A model generated the notes under the pieces. That model worked only from the letters and a program-made list of their open reading frames with translations, did no database searches and was not told where the DNA came from. A DNA stretch of 64,000 bases from CAYPIE01 sp964410665 (lineage in GTDB: Bacteria > Planctomycetota > Planctomycetia > Gemmatales > Gemmataceae). The stretch is taken from the NCBI GenBank assembly GCA_964410665.1, contig CAYPIE010000012.1:1-64000 (forward strand). Direction: 5' to 3'. Shown here piece after piece: positions 55,727 through 64,000 of the stretch. Every line of letters starts with the position of its first letter. The first letter of the stretch is position 1. A program made the position numbers and the translations under genes.

Positions 55727-55732
55727 TATAAT
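55727..55732 (+). promoter_or_regulatory. Probable -10 box upstream of MoxR gene
   Basis: A perfect TATAAT lies 49 bases before ATG 55781; no consensus -35 box is seen. It would serve the MoxR/DUF58 operon. Confidence 0.45.
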
Positions 55733-55780
55733 ACGCAAATTCCCCGGAAAGCGTTCGATTCCCCCACGCAGCGAGATGGT

Positions 55781-56794
55781 ATGTCGGAAGAAGTCCTGCC
55801 TCCCTCACCGCCCACCACCGAAGCGCTTCACTTGCCTGAGTCTCCCGGATTGGATTCGCAGCAGGTGCAGGCGTTGTTGAGCCGGCTACGCAACAACATC
55901 GAAACGGTGGTTCTCGGTAAGTCCAACGTGATCGAACTCGCTTTGATCACCCTGTTGGCCGAGGGCCATTTGCTGATTGAGGATGTGCCGGGTGTCGGCA
56001 AAACGTTGATGGCTAAGGCCCTGGCTCGGAGCCTGGCGGCCAGCTTCCACCGTATTCAGTTTACTCCGGATTTGTTGCCGAGCGATCTGATCGGCACCAA
56101 TATTTACCGTCGCAGCACCGAAGAGTTTGTGTTTCAGCCCGGTCCATTGTTTGCGAACGTGATCCTGGCCGACGAGATTAACCGGGCGACTCCCCGGACG
56201 CAGTCGGCGTTGTTGGAGGTGATGAGTGACCGACAGATCTCCCTCGATGGCCAAACCCATACGCTTGGGCCGCTGTTTCTTGTCCTGGCGACTCAAAATC
56301 CCTTTGAGTTCGAGGGGACCTATCCACTTCCGGAAAGTCAGCTCGACCGCTTTCTGATCCGCACCACCGTGGGCTATCCCGACCGTGCGGTCGAGCAGTC
56401 GATTCTCCAGCAACATACCCAGGGTGAACCGGTCGACACGCTGGCGCCGGTCTTGTCCATTTCTGAAGTGCGGCAACTACAGGCAAGCACGCGTCAGGTT
56501 AAGGTGACCGAGGCGGTGGCCGGATATCTCTTGGACTTGATCCATGCTTCACGCGAGCATTCGCTCATCGCGGTGGGGGCAAGTACCCGAGCGGCCCTCG
56601 GTTATTACCGAGCGTGTCAGGCCCGAGCCCTGTTGGCCGATCGCCCGTTCGTGGTTCCTGACGATGTTCAGGCCTTGGCCGAACCGGTCTTGGCCCATCG
56701 CTTATTGACTCGGCAGTGGCGGGGTGAAGGCCAGAGTCAATCGACTGCGATGGTGATCCAAGAACTGATCGAGAAGGTGCCGGTGCCAACATGA
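55781..56794 (+). CDS. MoxR family AAA+ ATPase
   Basis: 337 residues from ATG 55781 (MSEEVLPPSPP); a much longer open frame upstream is antisense to the DUF1559 gene and has no family likeness. MoxR ATPases act as chaperone-like factors, often maturing VWA/MIDAS proteins. The Walker A motif is EDVPGVGKT, Walker B is VILADEINRATPRTQSALLEV, and sensor 1 is LVLATQNPFEFEGTYPLPESQLDRFL (in part ATQNPFEFEGTYPLPE). The C-terminal helical part has GASTRAALG and the DDVQALAEPVLAHR end, as expected. Its last four bases overlap the DUF58 start (ATGA), so the two are translationally coupled. Confidence 0.93.
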   Translation: MSEEVLPPSPPTTEALHLPESPGLDSQQVQALLSRLRNNIETVVLGKSNVIELALITLLAEGHLLIEDVPGVGKTLMAKALARSLAASFHRIQFTPDLLPSDLIGTNIYRRSTEEFVFQPGPLFANVILADEINRATPRTQSALLEVMSDRQISLDGQTHTLGPLFLVLATQNPFEFEGTYPLPESQLDRFLIRTTVGYPDRAVEQSILQQHTQGEPVDTLAPVLSISEVRQLQASTRQVKVTEAVAGYLLDLIHASREHSLIAVGASTRAALGYYRACQARALLADRPFVVPDDVQALAEPVLAHRLLTRQWRGEGQSQSTAMVIQELIEKVPVPT

Positions 56795-58041
56795 CCGCGG
56801 CGCGACCCTCCGAGGTAGCCCCGGCGGTGGCCTCGTCGCATTCCGGGGACGCCGCTGTCCCCGACCAAACGATCCTGGTCCTGCCAGAGATGCGGATTGC
56901 CGCCCGTGGGCCCGGCTGGCATTTACCTCGGGAGGGACGCCTCTGGATTGTCGTCATTCTGGGGCTGTGGTTAACCGGTTGGTGGAAGGGAATTAATCTG
57001 ATTCTCCTTTTGTGTTACTTGATGATCTGTGTGCTGGGGACCAATCTGCTCTTGGCACGGCGACAGGTGGGTCATCTGCGGGCCGAGCGGTTGGAGGATG
57101 GGCCGATCTTTGCGGGTAGCTCGTTACCGCGCGGGGTCGTGGTTGCCAACGAACGTCTGGGATCGGCCATGGGGTTTGCGGTGGGAGAGATCGCCGCGAC
57201 CGATCAGGGAGCCCGCACCCACCTGGGCTGGTTCGTTCTGCAGTACTCAGGCGAGTTTCCCCTTCGTTTAGTGCAAGCGCAGCGTTTTCCCGAACGCGGC
57301 TTGTATCGGTCGGGCCCGGTTTTGGCCTGGAGCCGCTACCCATTTGGCTTGGTGCAATACAGCCAACAAATTGCCGAGGCTACCGAGGTGCTCGTTTATC
57401 CTCGGCTGGGACATCTCGATCGCCGCCGTATGGCTGACTGGCTCGGGGGGGCGACCGCAGGTGATGGACGACACCATGCGTTGATCCGACGGCCGTTTGC
57501 TTCGCAGGAGGCCGAAGTCCATGGCTTGCGGCCATTTCGCCCCGGTGATAGCCCTCGATGGATTCACTGGCGAACCTCAGCTCGACGTGATCAGTTAATG
57601 GTTCGTGAATATATGGATCCGCCGTCACCGGATTTGTTGCTGGCTGTGGATGCCTGGCTACCTAACACGGGGGACGCCGACTGCGCTGAGGCGCTCGAAG
57701 CCAGCATCGCGCTGGCGGCGACCATTGTTTGGACCTGGTGTCAGGAATCGGGGATGGCGTTCGGCCTGCTCGTCGCTGGGGCGAAGCCCGCGGCCATTAG
57801 CGGTCGTTCCCACCGCGAATTGGGGCTACGTATGCTTGATCTGCTCGCACGCGAACCAGGTTGTCCGTCGGCCGATCTGACCGCCTCGGAGCAGCTGATC
57901 CGGCCCGATTGGTCGCAACGTTCGATCCTGGTGTTGAGTCCTCGTTCGCACCCCCCTCTGGCAGCCCTGCTGCAAAACCGCCTGGGGATCCGCGTCGCCG
58001 TCGTGAACCCAAGCCAGACGTTGGACTGGTATTCGGCTTAA
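56791..58041 (+). CDS. DUF58 domain protein
   Basis: 416 residues. The start ATG overlaps the MoxR stop (ATGA, 56791-56794). DUF58 proteins are the usual partner of MoxR ATPases in bacterial operons, where they pair with VWA-type membrane proteins. Two hydrophobic segments lie at about 50-85 (LWIVVILGLWLTGWWKG and LILLLCYLMICVLGTNLLL). The DUF58 core carries the family motif RPFRPGDSPRWIHWRTSARR followed by LMVREY, then a VWA-like DLLLAVDAWLP region. The function is probably envelope or stress-related assembly; it is inferred. A DUF4175 protein, often in the same operon, is instead 25 kb away at 27004. Confidence 0.92.
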   Translation: MTAARPSEVAPAVASSHSGDAAVPDQTILVLPEMRIAARGPGWHLPREGRLWIVVILGLWLTGWWKGINLILLLCYLMICVLGTNLLLARRQVGHLRAERLEDGPIFAGSSLPRGVVVANERLGSAMGFAVGEIAATDQGARTHLGWFVLQYSGEFPLRLVQAQRFPERGLYRSGPVLAWSRYPFGLVQYSQQIAEATEVLVYPRLGHLDRRRMADWLGGATAGDGRHHALIRRPFASQEAEVHGLRPFRPGDSPRWIHWRTSARRDQLMVREYMDPPSPDLLLAVDAWLPNTGDADCAEALEASIALAATIVWTWCQESGMAFGLLVAGAKPAAISGRSHRELGLRMLDLLAREPGCPSADLTASEQLIRPDWSQRSILVLSPRSHPPLAALLQNRLGIRVAVVNPSQTLDWYSA

Positions 58042-58193
58042 CGCACGGACCGGGCTCTCGGTTGGCGTGAGCACCTCTTCTGGATTGCTTGTTGCCGTCA
58101 TGGTACGGTTTGAGGCGATGCTGTGGACCTCTGCTGTCGGATCCTAGGAGCCCTGGGTCTACGGAGCTAAAGTTTTCTGATTTTTATATGTAG

Positions 58194-59333
58194 TTATTTA
58201 TTTCCCATGGGGTGAAACGCTTCCGGCCGTGCGAGGAGTTCATCGAGCAACGGGGGTCGTTTTGCGAAGCGGTCCACGTACTCCTGTTGCGTCGAGCTCA
58301 GACGCACCTGGACTTTGTTGGCGTGGTGCAGGGCAATGTCGGCAAATTTGTGGTCTAAAAACGGATTGCGAAAGCGGTCCAAGGTTTGTCGGGCGAAGGT
58401 TTCGCCGTCCTCGACACGCCCCTCCAGGGTGGGCACAATTTCCGAAAATAGAAGCTGTTCGAGCCAGCGACACAGTTCCTCATCGTCCATGGCCTGGCGG
58501 ACGAGGGCATGCCCTTTGGCGACTGCACGGATCAGTAACGCGGTGTGTGCGGCATTGAGAATGCGTACCTTGCGGAGAAAAAACGGAGCCACATCGGGAG
58601 TGCGAACGATGGCGGGGTGTTGGGCGAATGGGGCGTCGGGATGGTCTTCCAGGGCGAACAGCGCATAGGGTTCGGCGACCAACAACAGTGGATCTTCCGC
58701 CAGCAGCGGATGTTCTTTCGGTGTCCCTGAAACAATCCGATCGACCAAGGTATGCAGCCAACGACAATCGTGTTCGATCCAGTGCAGAAGGTGGGTGGGG
58801 TAGTTCCACGTTTGCCCAAGGTCGAGGACCGTCTGGCGTAAGCGCTGGGCATTCCCCTCCAGCAATTCACAGGGAATGATCACCGGAGGCGGTGAGCCCG
58901 CGGCATGGCGATCACGCAGCAGCTGCAATAGTTTGGCCGGAAAGGACCGGGGGGGGGATTGGTCGGGTTGGTCGGTCGGATCCAGCTGGTAGCCCGCCTC
59001 GGTGGTATTCGAGAGAAAGTAACGGATGGTCGGTGTGCAGGCCAGGGCGCGAATCTCCTCCCATTGCTCGGTTGCAACCAGAGCCCGGCGGATGGAGGCA
59101 CATTCCTCGACCCGATCAATGACCTCTCCCTCGGCGAAGCCACGAATGACGACATGATAGCGACCTTGTCGGGCATTGAGCAGTCGGGCACGGTCATCGC
59201 CGGTGGATTGCACCACCGCGATCTGACCGACCTGCTGCCCTGCCTGATTGGCCTGATGGACAAACAAATCGGCAAACGCTCGCAAAAAACGGCCAGCGCC
59301 AAACTGCAAGATCGTTTCAGGAAGTGCTGTCAT
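58194..59333 (-). CDS. UxaB/mannitol dehydrogenase family oxidoreductase
   Basis: 379 residues from ATG 59333 (MTALPETILQFGAGRFLRAF). Polyol-specific long-chain dehydrogenase family, including mannitol-1-phosphate dehydrogenase, fructuronate reductase (UxuB) and tagaturonate reductase (UxaB). The N-terminal QFGAGRFLRAFADLFVHQAN is the NAD-binding start of the UxaB-like branch; IVSGTPK marks the middle domain and the catalytic K-x-R-x-L-N-x-x-H motif is present as KVRILNAAHT. The substrate is not fixed by sequence; tagaturonate or a related hexuronate derivative is a reasonable guess, in keeping with the sugar-acid dehydratase at 9728. It is a single gene. Confidence 0.85.
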   Translation of the reverse strand: MTALPETILQFGAGRFLRAFADLFVHQANQAGQQVGQIAVVQSTGDDRARLLNARQGRYHVVIRGFAEGEVIDRVEECASIRRALVATEQWEEIRALACTPTIRYFLSNTTEAGYQLDPTDQPDQSPPRSFPAKLLQLLRDRHAAGSPPPVIIPCELLEGNAQRLRQTVLDLGQTWNYPTHLLHWIEHDCRWLHTLVDRIVSGTPKEHPLLAEDPLLLVAEPYALFALEDHPDAPFAQHPAIVRTPDVAPFFLRKVRILNAAHTALLIRAVAKGHALVRQAMDDEELCRWLEQLLFSEIVPTLEGRVEDGETFARQTLDRFRNPFLDHKFADIALHHANKVQVRLSSTQQEYVDRFAKRPPLLDELLARPEAFHPMGNK

Positions 59334-59594
59334 GGTGCGGGTCCTGGGGCGGTTGTCGCGCAACCCGTAGGCTGCGCGGATCGGGTTCCATCGTGGCGGC
59401 TTGGTCTTGGCCCGTAAGATACACAGGAATCGAGTGCCTGGCCAGTCAAAGGAGGATCGCCGGGGTTTGAACCGAGATCAAGCCGCGGTTTCGGCGTGAC
59501 GTCAGATGGCGGCCGGAGGTTGGCGTGGGGCTGGACCTATGCGGTGCATAGGCAGTGAATCTAGTCCGTCAGGGGTATTCAACAGGATGGAGCA

Positions 59595-61082
59595 ATGGCG
59601 TTTTTGTTATTGATCGTTTTGATGGTCGCGTGCTTGCCCCTGGATTGGCCGCTGCCGTGGTTGCCCTTGACGGATTGGGGAAGTCTGCTGGCAACCCTGG
59701 CCGTGGTGGGGGGGACCTGGCTGTTGGCGGCCGGGACCAGCCTTGCACTGATCGTCTATCTCCGACGTGCTCCACACGACCACGCACGGGTGCTGCGTGT
59801 GTATGTGAGCTGGCGGTCGCTGCATGCATGGCTACTTATCTCAAGCTTTGTGGGTTGTCTGGTCTTTCTGGGCTGGGGATGGTCCGTGCGTCAGCTTTGT
59901 CAAATATCTCTTCAAGGACGCTCGTTGGTGGCTCCTGGAGCCGAGCTCATTCTCCTATTGCCCTATGGGCTGATGTGCCTGGGGAGCTGGTTGAGCTTTT
60001 ATGAACTGGAACAAGCGCTGCTTCAGGCAAGTCGCGGGGCGTTGCCAGGCGGACTGTCCCGCGGTCAGTATCTGCTGTTTCAAGCTCGCCAGCAGAGCTT
60101 GTTGTTCATGCTTCCTTTGGGGGTATTAATCACTCAGCAAAGCGTGGTGCGGCTTGCACCGGGCTGGGCGGACGCGGCATGGTTTCCCGTGGGGATGCTG
60201 GCGGGGTTGTGCGGACTGTTGTTGATCTTACCGCTGCTGTTGCGGCCACTACTTGGCTGGCGGTCGATCCCGGACGGCCCTGTCCGCCAGCGTCTGGGCG
60301 AGCATGCAATGCATCTCGGCGTGCGCTATCGGGATCTGTTGTGCTGGGATACCCATGGCATGATGGCCAACGCACTGGTGTTGGGGGTGATCCCGCGGTG
60401 GCGTTATCTCGTCTTCACCGATCGATTGTTAGCACAACTTAGTGCCGCGGAACTCGATGCAGTATTGGGGCACGAACTGGGCCATATTAAGTATCGACAT
60501 TTTCTGTTTTATCTTAGCTTCTTTCTTCTGAGTGTTCTGGTCATTTCCATGGCGTGGGCCTGCACGCTGCCGTGGTGGGCTGATCTTGAGATTGCCTGGT
60601 TGCAACGCCATCCAGACTGGTTAGGCGTACTTCCCTTGGTCAGTATTGGTCTGTACATTTTCGTGGTGTTTGGTTTTTTCTCGCGGCGTTGTGAACGTCA
60701 GGCCGATCTGTATGGCTGTCAGCTTATCTCGCAGTTAAGCGAGGCTCCGCCGAAGCCAGGGCAAGATTTCAGTCCTCAGGGGATCGGCGTCTTCATCCGA
60801 GCGTTACGTCGGGTACAGCAGCTCAATGGTGGTGGGGATTCGGAGGGGCGTCGCCGGGGCAACCGGCTGGTACGCTGGATGGACGGATTGCAGGCATGGC
60901 AACATGCCACCATCGCCCAGCGGATTGCCTTTCTGGAACGGGTTGCCGCGGATCCTGGAGTGGCAGGGCGTTTTCAACGTCGCTTTCGCTGGCTGCAATG
61001 CAGCACCCTGGTAGGACTGGCAGGCTTGCTCAGCGGGATGCTCTGGTGGCATGGCTGGGAGCCTCTGCTTCAAGCCATTTAA
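59595..61082 (+). CDS. M48 family membrane metalloprotease (HtpX/Ste24-like)
   Basis: 495 residues from ATG 59595, with AGGATGGAG just upstream. The N-terminal half has several membrane helices (LLLIVLMVACLPLDW, LLATLAVVGGTWLLAAGTSLALIV, LLISSFVGCLVFLGWGW, and more). The zinc motif H293-E294-L-G-H297 is in LGHELGHIKYRH, flanked by a membrane helix (FLFYLSFFLLSVLVISM), and the third ligand is probably Glu367 in RRCERQADLYG. These are the landmarks of M48 proteases that act in membrane protein quality control. The protein is longer than HtpX (about 290 residues) and nearer to Ste24 in layout. The function is inferred. Confidence 0.88.
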   Translation: MAFLLLIVLMVACLPLDWPLPWLPLTDWGSLLATLAVVGGTWLLAAGTSLALIVYLRRAPHDHARVLRVYVSWRSLHAWLLISSFVGCLVFLGWGWSVRQLCQISLQGRSLVAPGAELILLLPYGLMCLGSWLSFYELEQALLQASRGALPGGLSRGQYLLFQARQQSLLFMLPLGVLITQQSVVRLAPGWADAAWFPVGMLAGLCGLLLILPLLLRPLLGWRSIPDGPVRQRLGEHAMHLGVRYRDLLCWDTHGMMANALVLGVIPRWRYLVFTDRLLAQLSAAELDAVLGHELGHIKYRHFLFYLSFFLLSVLVISMAWACTLPWWADLEIAWLQRHPDWLGVLPLVSIGLYIFVVFGFFSRRCERQADLYGCQLISQLSEAPPKPGQDFSPQGIGVFIRALRRVQQLNGGGDSEGRRRGNRLVRWMDGLQAWQHATIAQRIAFLERVAADPGVAGRFQRRFRWLQCSTLVGLAGLLSGMLWWHGWEPLLQAI

Positions 61083-61095
61083 CTGGTGGTTCACC

Positions 61096-61125
61096 TTGCT
61101 CAGCGGGTGGAGTGGGCTCTAGAAT
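61096..61125 (+). promoter_or_regulatory. Possible promoter upstream of ComF-like gene
   Basis: TTGCTC (61096-61101), an 18-base spacer and TAGAAT (61120-61125) lie 123 bases before ATG 61249, in the gap after the M48 gene. The match is moderate. Confidence 0.35.
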
Positions 61126-61248
61126 AGCATCACATTCTCATAAGCTCATGGAAAGCCCAGGCGGTGGATATCAACGCATGGGCGAACACCATGGTCCTCT
61201 TGGATGGGCCGGCTTGGTGGGTTGAGGCCTGCCACTCTGGAAATTGCC

Positions 61249-61980
61249 ATGCCACGACGCTTGCTGGGGGAGCTTGCGCATGGTTTGCGTGAGCTGATCT
61301 ATCCCCGAATTTGTTGGGCTTGTCGCACGGCGCTGCGTCAGGAGCAGCGGGATTTTTGTGCCGTATGTCGTGAACGGCTGCTATGCGATCGCTTTCCAAG
61401 TTGCCCACGCTGCAGTAGCAGTGTAGGACCGCACAGTGATACCACGAGAGGCTGTGTGCGCTGTCGCGATCAGAAGTTTCAGTTTGAAGCAGTACGCCGG
61501 CTGGGACCGTATGCGGATTTGCTCAGGACACTCATTCTCAGTATCAAATTTGTACACTATGAAGGGTTGGCGGAGGCGCTGGGACGACTCTGGGCCGAAC
61601 GCCATGCCGAGGTGGTCCGGAATTGGCAGCCGGTTGCTCTGGTACCGGTGCCTTTGCACTGGTGGCGGCATTATCGCCGAGGTTACAACCAGAGTCAGGC
61701 GATTGCCCGAGGCATAGCTCAGGTGCTTGGAGTGCCCTGTCGACCGGATCTGGTCCGTCGGGTTCGGGCAACTCCCAAACAAATGCGACGGAACCCTTCG
61801 GAGCGTCGTGTGAATGTCCACGATGCGTTTCGCGCTCGCAAAGCGCGACTGGGAAAAGGACAAACCTTCCTGATTATCGATGATGTCCTCACCACCGGAA
61901 GTACTGCCCATGAAGTCGCTCGAACGCTCCGACAGGCGGGCGCCGCTCGTGTGATGGTGGGGATTCTCGGGCATGACTGA
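61249..61980 (+). CDS. ComF family phosphoribosyltransferase-like protein
   Basis: 243 residues from ATG 61249; an upstream in-frame GTG/ATG adds 15 unlikely residues. The N-terminus has a zinc-ribbon-like set of Cys pairs (CWACRTAL, CAVCRERL, CPRCSSSVG, CVRCRDQ), then the YADLLRTLILSIKFVHYEG and LVPVPLHWWRHYRRGYNQS motifs and the phosphoribosyltransferase PRPP-binding site FLIIDDVLTTGSTAHE. ComF proteins support DNA uptake (competence) in several bacteria. No other competence gene is in this window. The gene is followed 222 bases later by a DUF1573 gene. Confidence 0.9.
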   Translation: MPRRLLGELAHGLRELIYPRICWACRTALRQEQRDFCAVCRERLLCDRFPSCPRCSSSVGPHSDTTRGCVRCRDQKFQFEAVRRLGPYADLLRTLILSIKFVHYEGLAEALGRLWAERHAEVVRNWQPVALVPVPLHWWRHYRRGYNQSQAIARGIAQVLGVPCRPDLVRRVRATPKQMRRNPSERRVNVHDAFRARKARLGKGQTFLIIDDVLTTGSTAHEVARTLRQAGAARVMVGILGHD

Positions 61981-62201
61981 GTCTTGGGGTATTCCAAGGC
62001 TGAATGAGCCGAATGAATCCTGGCAAATGTCTGCATTTGGCATGCCTGCGGGAAAATCCAGATCCCTCTGGTCTGGCAGATTCCGTGCCGTGCTGCACCG
62101 GCACGGTGGGGTGGTTGGGGCACGTTCGGGTGGGCTTACCGGGGGACTTGCGACGATACACAAGAGAAATCTTCTTAGTGAATCAACAGGAGGGGGCTGG
62201 G

Positions 62202-63191
62202 ATGCTTCGTTGCTGGGCTGCGTTGCTTTTGACCGGATGGTTCTCGGGAAGCGTTCTAGGCCAGTCGCTCGAAAGTCTTTTTCCCGATCGGGATCATGAT
62301 TTCGGTACAGTGCCGCATGGTCCTGTCTTGACGCATTATTTTCCCTTGCACAATCGCACGGCGCAGCCGTTACGAATTGGGAATGTCCGGGTATCATGTG
62401 GTTGTGTGACCGCCAAGGCGGCCCAGACGATTCTCCAGCCGGGCGAGGCCAGTGTCATTGTCGTCCAAATGGATACCCGCCGTTTCGATGGACCCTGGGT
62501 GGCGACGGTCTATGTTCAGTTTCTTGAACCGGTGCCCCAAGAAGTGGCCTTACGACTACAAGCACACAGCCGCCGCGACTTTCAAATTCACCCCGATACC
62601 GTCAACTTTGGCCGCTTACCGCTGGGCAAGGGAGCAACCCAGCAAGTCACCCTGTCGCTTTATAGCCAGCAAGGCTGGACCGTGACGCATACCACGTCGG
62701 ACACGGCTTACATTGTCCCGACTGTGCGTCCAGTTGAAGGCAATTATCCTGGGGAAGTGCGCTATCTGTTGACGGCAACCCTGTCCCCCGATCTGCCCAT
62801 TGGTAAATGGTATACCGATTTGTGGGTCCACACCAACAGCACGCAAGTGCCGCGGATTCGCGTTCCGCTCATGGTCGAGGTCGAACCGGACATTCAGGCT
62901 TCGCCCAATCGGATCGAATGGCCAACGGCCACCGTGGGTCAGACGGTGCAAAAGAAATTGTTAGTGCGCGGCAATCAACCGTTTCGCATTGTACGCACAA
63001 GCGCGCTGCCTGAGGGGATGCGACTCTCGGGGCAGATCGGCTCGCGACAGCGGGTGCATGTGCTGAGCTTGGAGTTCACTCCGAGCACGGTGAAAGATGT
63101 AAATAAATATTTGCGTTTGTTTACTGACGCAGTCGGTCAACCTATGATCGATGTGCCGATCGTAGCCAAAGTGATGCCACAAGGGGGATGA
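62202..63191 (+). CDS. DUF1573 domain secreted protein
   Basis: 329 residues from ATG 62202, with AGGAGGGGG about ten bases upstream; a longer in-frame start lacks a signal and ribosome-binding site. A signal peptide covers about residues 1-20 (WAALLLTGWFSGSVLG). The first domain shows the DUF1573 signature: HDFGTVPHGPVLTHYFPLHNRTAQPL (in part HDFGTVPHG), then VSCGCVTA with a CxC pair. Further Ig-like domains follow (PDTVNFGRLPLGKGATQQVTL, PNRIEWPTATVGQTVQKKLLV), each with the pattern of DUF1573 repeats. These proteins are exported and of unknown function. The gene converges on the partial cyclase gene 10 bases away. Confidence 0.88.
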   Translation: MLRCWAALLLTGWFSGSVLGQSLESLFPDRDHDFGTVPHGPVLTHYFPLHNRTAQPLRIGNVRVSCGCVTAKAAQTILQPGEASVIVVQMDTRRFDGPWVATVYVQFLEPVPQEVALRLQAHSRRDFQIHPDTVNFGRLPLGKGATQQVTLSLYSQQGWTVTHTTSDTAYIVPTVRPVEGNYPGEVRYLLTATLSPDLPIGKWYTDLWVHTNSTQVPRIRVPLMVEVEPDIQASPNRIEWPTATVGQTVQKKLLVRGNQPFRIVRTSALPEGMRLSGQIGSRQRVHVLSLEFTPSTVKDVNKYLRLFTDAVGQPMIDVPIVAKVMPQGG

Positions 63192-63201
63192 TCGATCGGG
63201 C

Positions 63202-64000
63202 TTAGGGCCTGGTGGAGGTCGATGGCTCCCTGTCCGTCGCCGCGAGGTTGACAACGATCGGGTCAACCTCGGGGAAGCCGTCAAGGACCCTGGCAACGTC
63301 CGGGTCATAGGCCAGTGTGCTGGAAAGAATGATCCCGCTTTCCGTCGCGAGCTCAAGCAGCTGGGTTGCGATGTTGACCGATCGACCAAAGTAATCCAGC
63401 CGATCGTTCAAGGTCACCGCCATGACCGGTCCGCGATGCACGCCGACCCGTGGTCGGAGGCTTGCGGTGCTGCCGTTGTGTCGAAGCACGTCGGGGATCT
63501 CCAGTGCTGCTCGGACACCGGCTACCGGGTCGGTAAATGCCGCCAAGACGCCCTCAGCGAGTGTTTTCACCACCCCACCGCCATGCTGCTGGACACATGC
63601 CTCAAGCAGGCGAAATTGCTCGCAAAGCATACCGAAAACACGCGATTCTCCCCACTGCCGATAAAGTTCGTCCGCTTCGATCAGATCGGTGACCAGCAAG
63701 GTTAGATTGGTGACGCTCACGAGTTGTCCGGGGGCCAGAACCTGCTCGGGGAACAAGTCGCGAAAAAGCGTTGAGGCTGCCGCCTGGGCGGCAGTCACCG
63801 CATCCTCCCGCAGTGCAGACCGTTCCAGTCGGATCAGAACTTCTTGATCGGAGTCATTGCTGAGTGCTAAGAGTTGTTCTCCAGGACGGAGGCGGCAACC
63901 CTTGGCAGGCAGGCTCGGACAGTCGACCTGGACCTCCCAACGCGAACGAAACGCCAGGGCGTCGACACGAAGCTCCAGGGCATAGCCCAGCTGCGGACCG
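63202..64000 (-). CDS. Class III adenylate/guanylate cyclase domain protein (5' part missing)
   Basis: The open frame runs off the right edge; 266 residues are visible. The first 65 residues (LGYALELRVDALAF, LRPGEQLLALSNDSDQEVLIRLERS) match the region before the cyclase domain in DUF5939-containing cyclases. The cyclase domain follows: metal Asp1 in LLVTDLIEADELYRQW; the second metal site KTLAEGVLAAF carries Glu (codon 63555-63553) where cyclases usually have Asp (GD); RVGVHRGPVMAV, LDYFGRSVNIATQLLELA and GIILSSTLAYDPDV close the domain. It probably makes or senses a cyclic nucleotide; activity is uncertain because of the Asp-to-Glu change. A GTG at 63798 is a less likely start. Confidence 0.85.
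   Translation of the reverse strand, partial: GPQLGYALELRVDALAFRSRWEVQVDCPSLPAKGCRLRPGEQLLALSNDSDQEVLIRLERSALREDAVTAAQAAASTLFRDLFPEQVLAPGQLVSVTNLTLLVTDLIEADELYRQWGESRVFGMLCEQFRLLEACVQQHGGGVVKTLAEGVLAAFTDPVAGVRAALEIPDVLRHNGSTASLRPRVGVHRGPVMAVTLNDRLDYFGRSVNIATQLLELATESGIILSSTLAYDPDVARVLDGFPEVDPIVVNLAATDREPSTSTRP

Noticed and set aside
55307..55780. Long N-terminal extension of the MoxR gene
   Set aside because: It is antisense to the DUF1559 gene and shows no family likeness; MoxR similarity begins after ATG 55781 and a TATAAT box lies just before it.

Overview
The window looks like a chromosomal segment from a planctomycete, most likely of the Gemmata/Isosphaera type. Reasons visible in the sequence: GC-rich coding DNA; two DUF1559 pseudopilin-like proteins with the N-terminal FTLIELLVV motif; five large surface proteins that open with the 'E.LE.R..P' motif of planctomycete extracellular proteins; two sulfatases with C-x-P-x-R active sites; two Uma2 (DUF820) proteins; zinc-ribbon/membrane fusions; a WD40-like protein of about 1,100 residues; and a 1,911-residue DUF4175-type coiled-coil protein. 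There are no rRNA genes, insertion sequences, phage genes or CRISPR arrays. One tRNA, Glu(TTC), is present.

Layout. 0-8 kb: the 5' part of a secreted GH9 cellulase (two CBM2-like domains, a polyproline linker, Calx-beta repeats), running off the left edge, divergent from a DUF11-like secreted protein and a 1,415-residue TPR protein with an outer-membrane barrel-like tail. 7.8-13.7 kb: queE (7-deazaguanine synthesis), then a tight minus-strand cassette of a Dabb protein, a YjhG/YagF-type sugar-acid dehydratase and two Uma2 proteins (one frameshifted), then a sulfatase. 13.8-24.6 kb: a zinc-ribbon/WD40 protein, a GlmU-like nucleotidyltransferase/hexapeptide protein, a pseudo-caspase fused to an S41 C-terminal processing protease, a small lipoprotein, a DUF1559/micro-lipoprotein pair, and surE. 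24.6-35.4 kb: a transglutaminase/esterase fusion, the giant coiled-coil protein, a zinc-ribbon membrane protein and a YkgJ-type cysteine-cluster protein.

35.8-51.7 kb: an aminotransferase, a small membrane protein and tRNA-Glu, then a surface-protein district: a VWA/RTX-like protein, a metalloprotease with FG-GAP repeats, a second sulfatase, a zinc-ribbon membrane protein, an RTX/FG-GAP protein, and a nearly pure RTX protein of 881 residues. 51.9-64 kb: a methyltransferase, homoserine dehydrogenase (TTG start), a second DUF1559 protein, a translationally coupled MoxR/DUF58 pair, a UxaB/mannitol dehydrogenase family oxidoreductase, an M48 membrane protease, a ComF-type phosphoribosyltransferase, a DUF1573 protein, and a class III nucleotide cyclase cut by the right edge.

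Functionally the window combines polysaccharide use (cellulase, sulfatases, sugar-acid dehydratase, UxaB-like enzyme), surface and adhesion proteins, envelope proteolysis (S41, M48, MoxR/DUF58) and scattered housekeeping genes (queE, surE, hom). The most unusual items are the catalytically dead caspase domain on a protease with an intact Ser/Lys dyad, the transglutaminase/esterase fusion, the giant Gln/Ala-rich coiled coil, the His/Asp-rich RTX-like repeats near 40.5 kb, and a perfect 26-bp inverted repeat between the micro-lipoprotein gene and surE.
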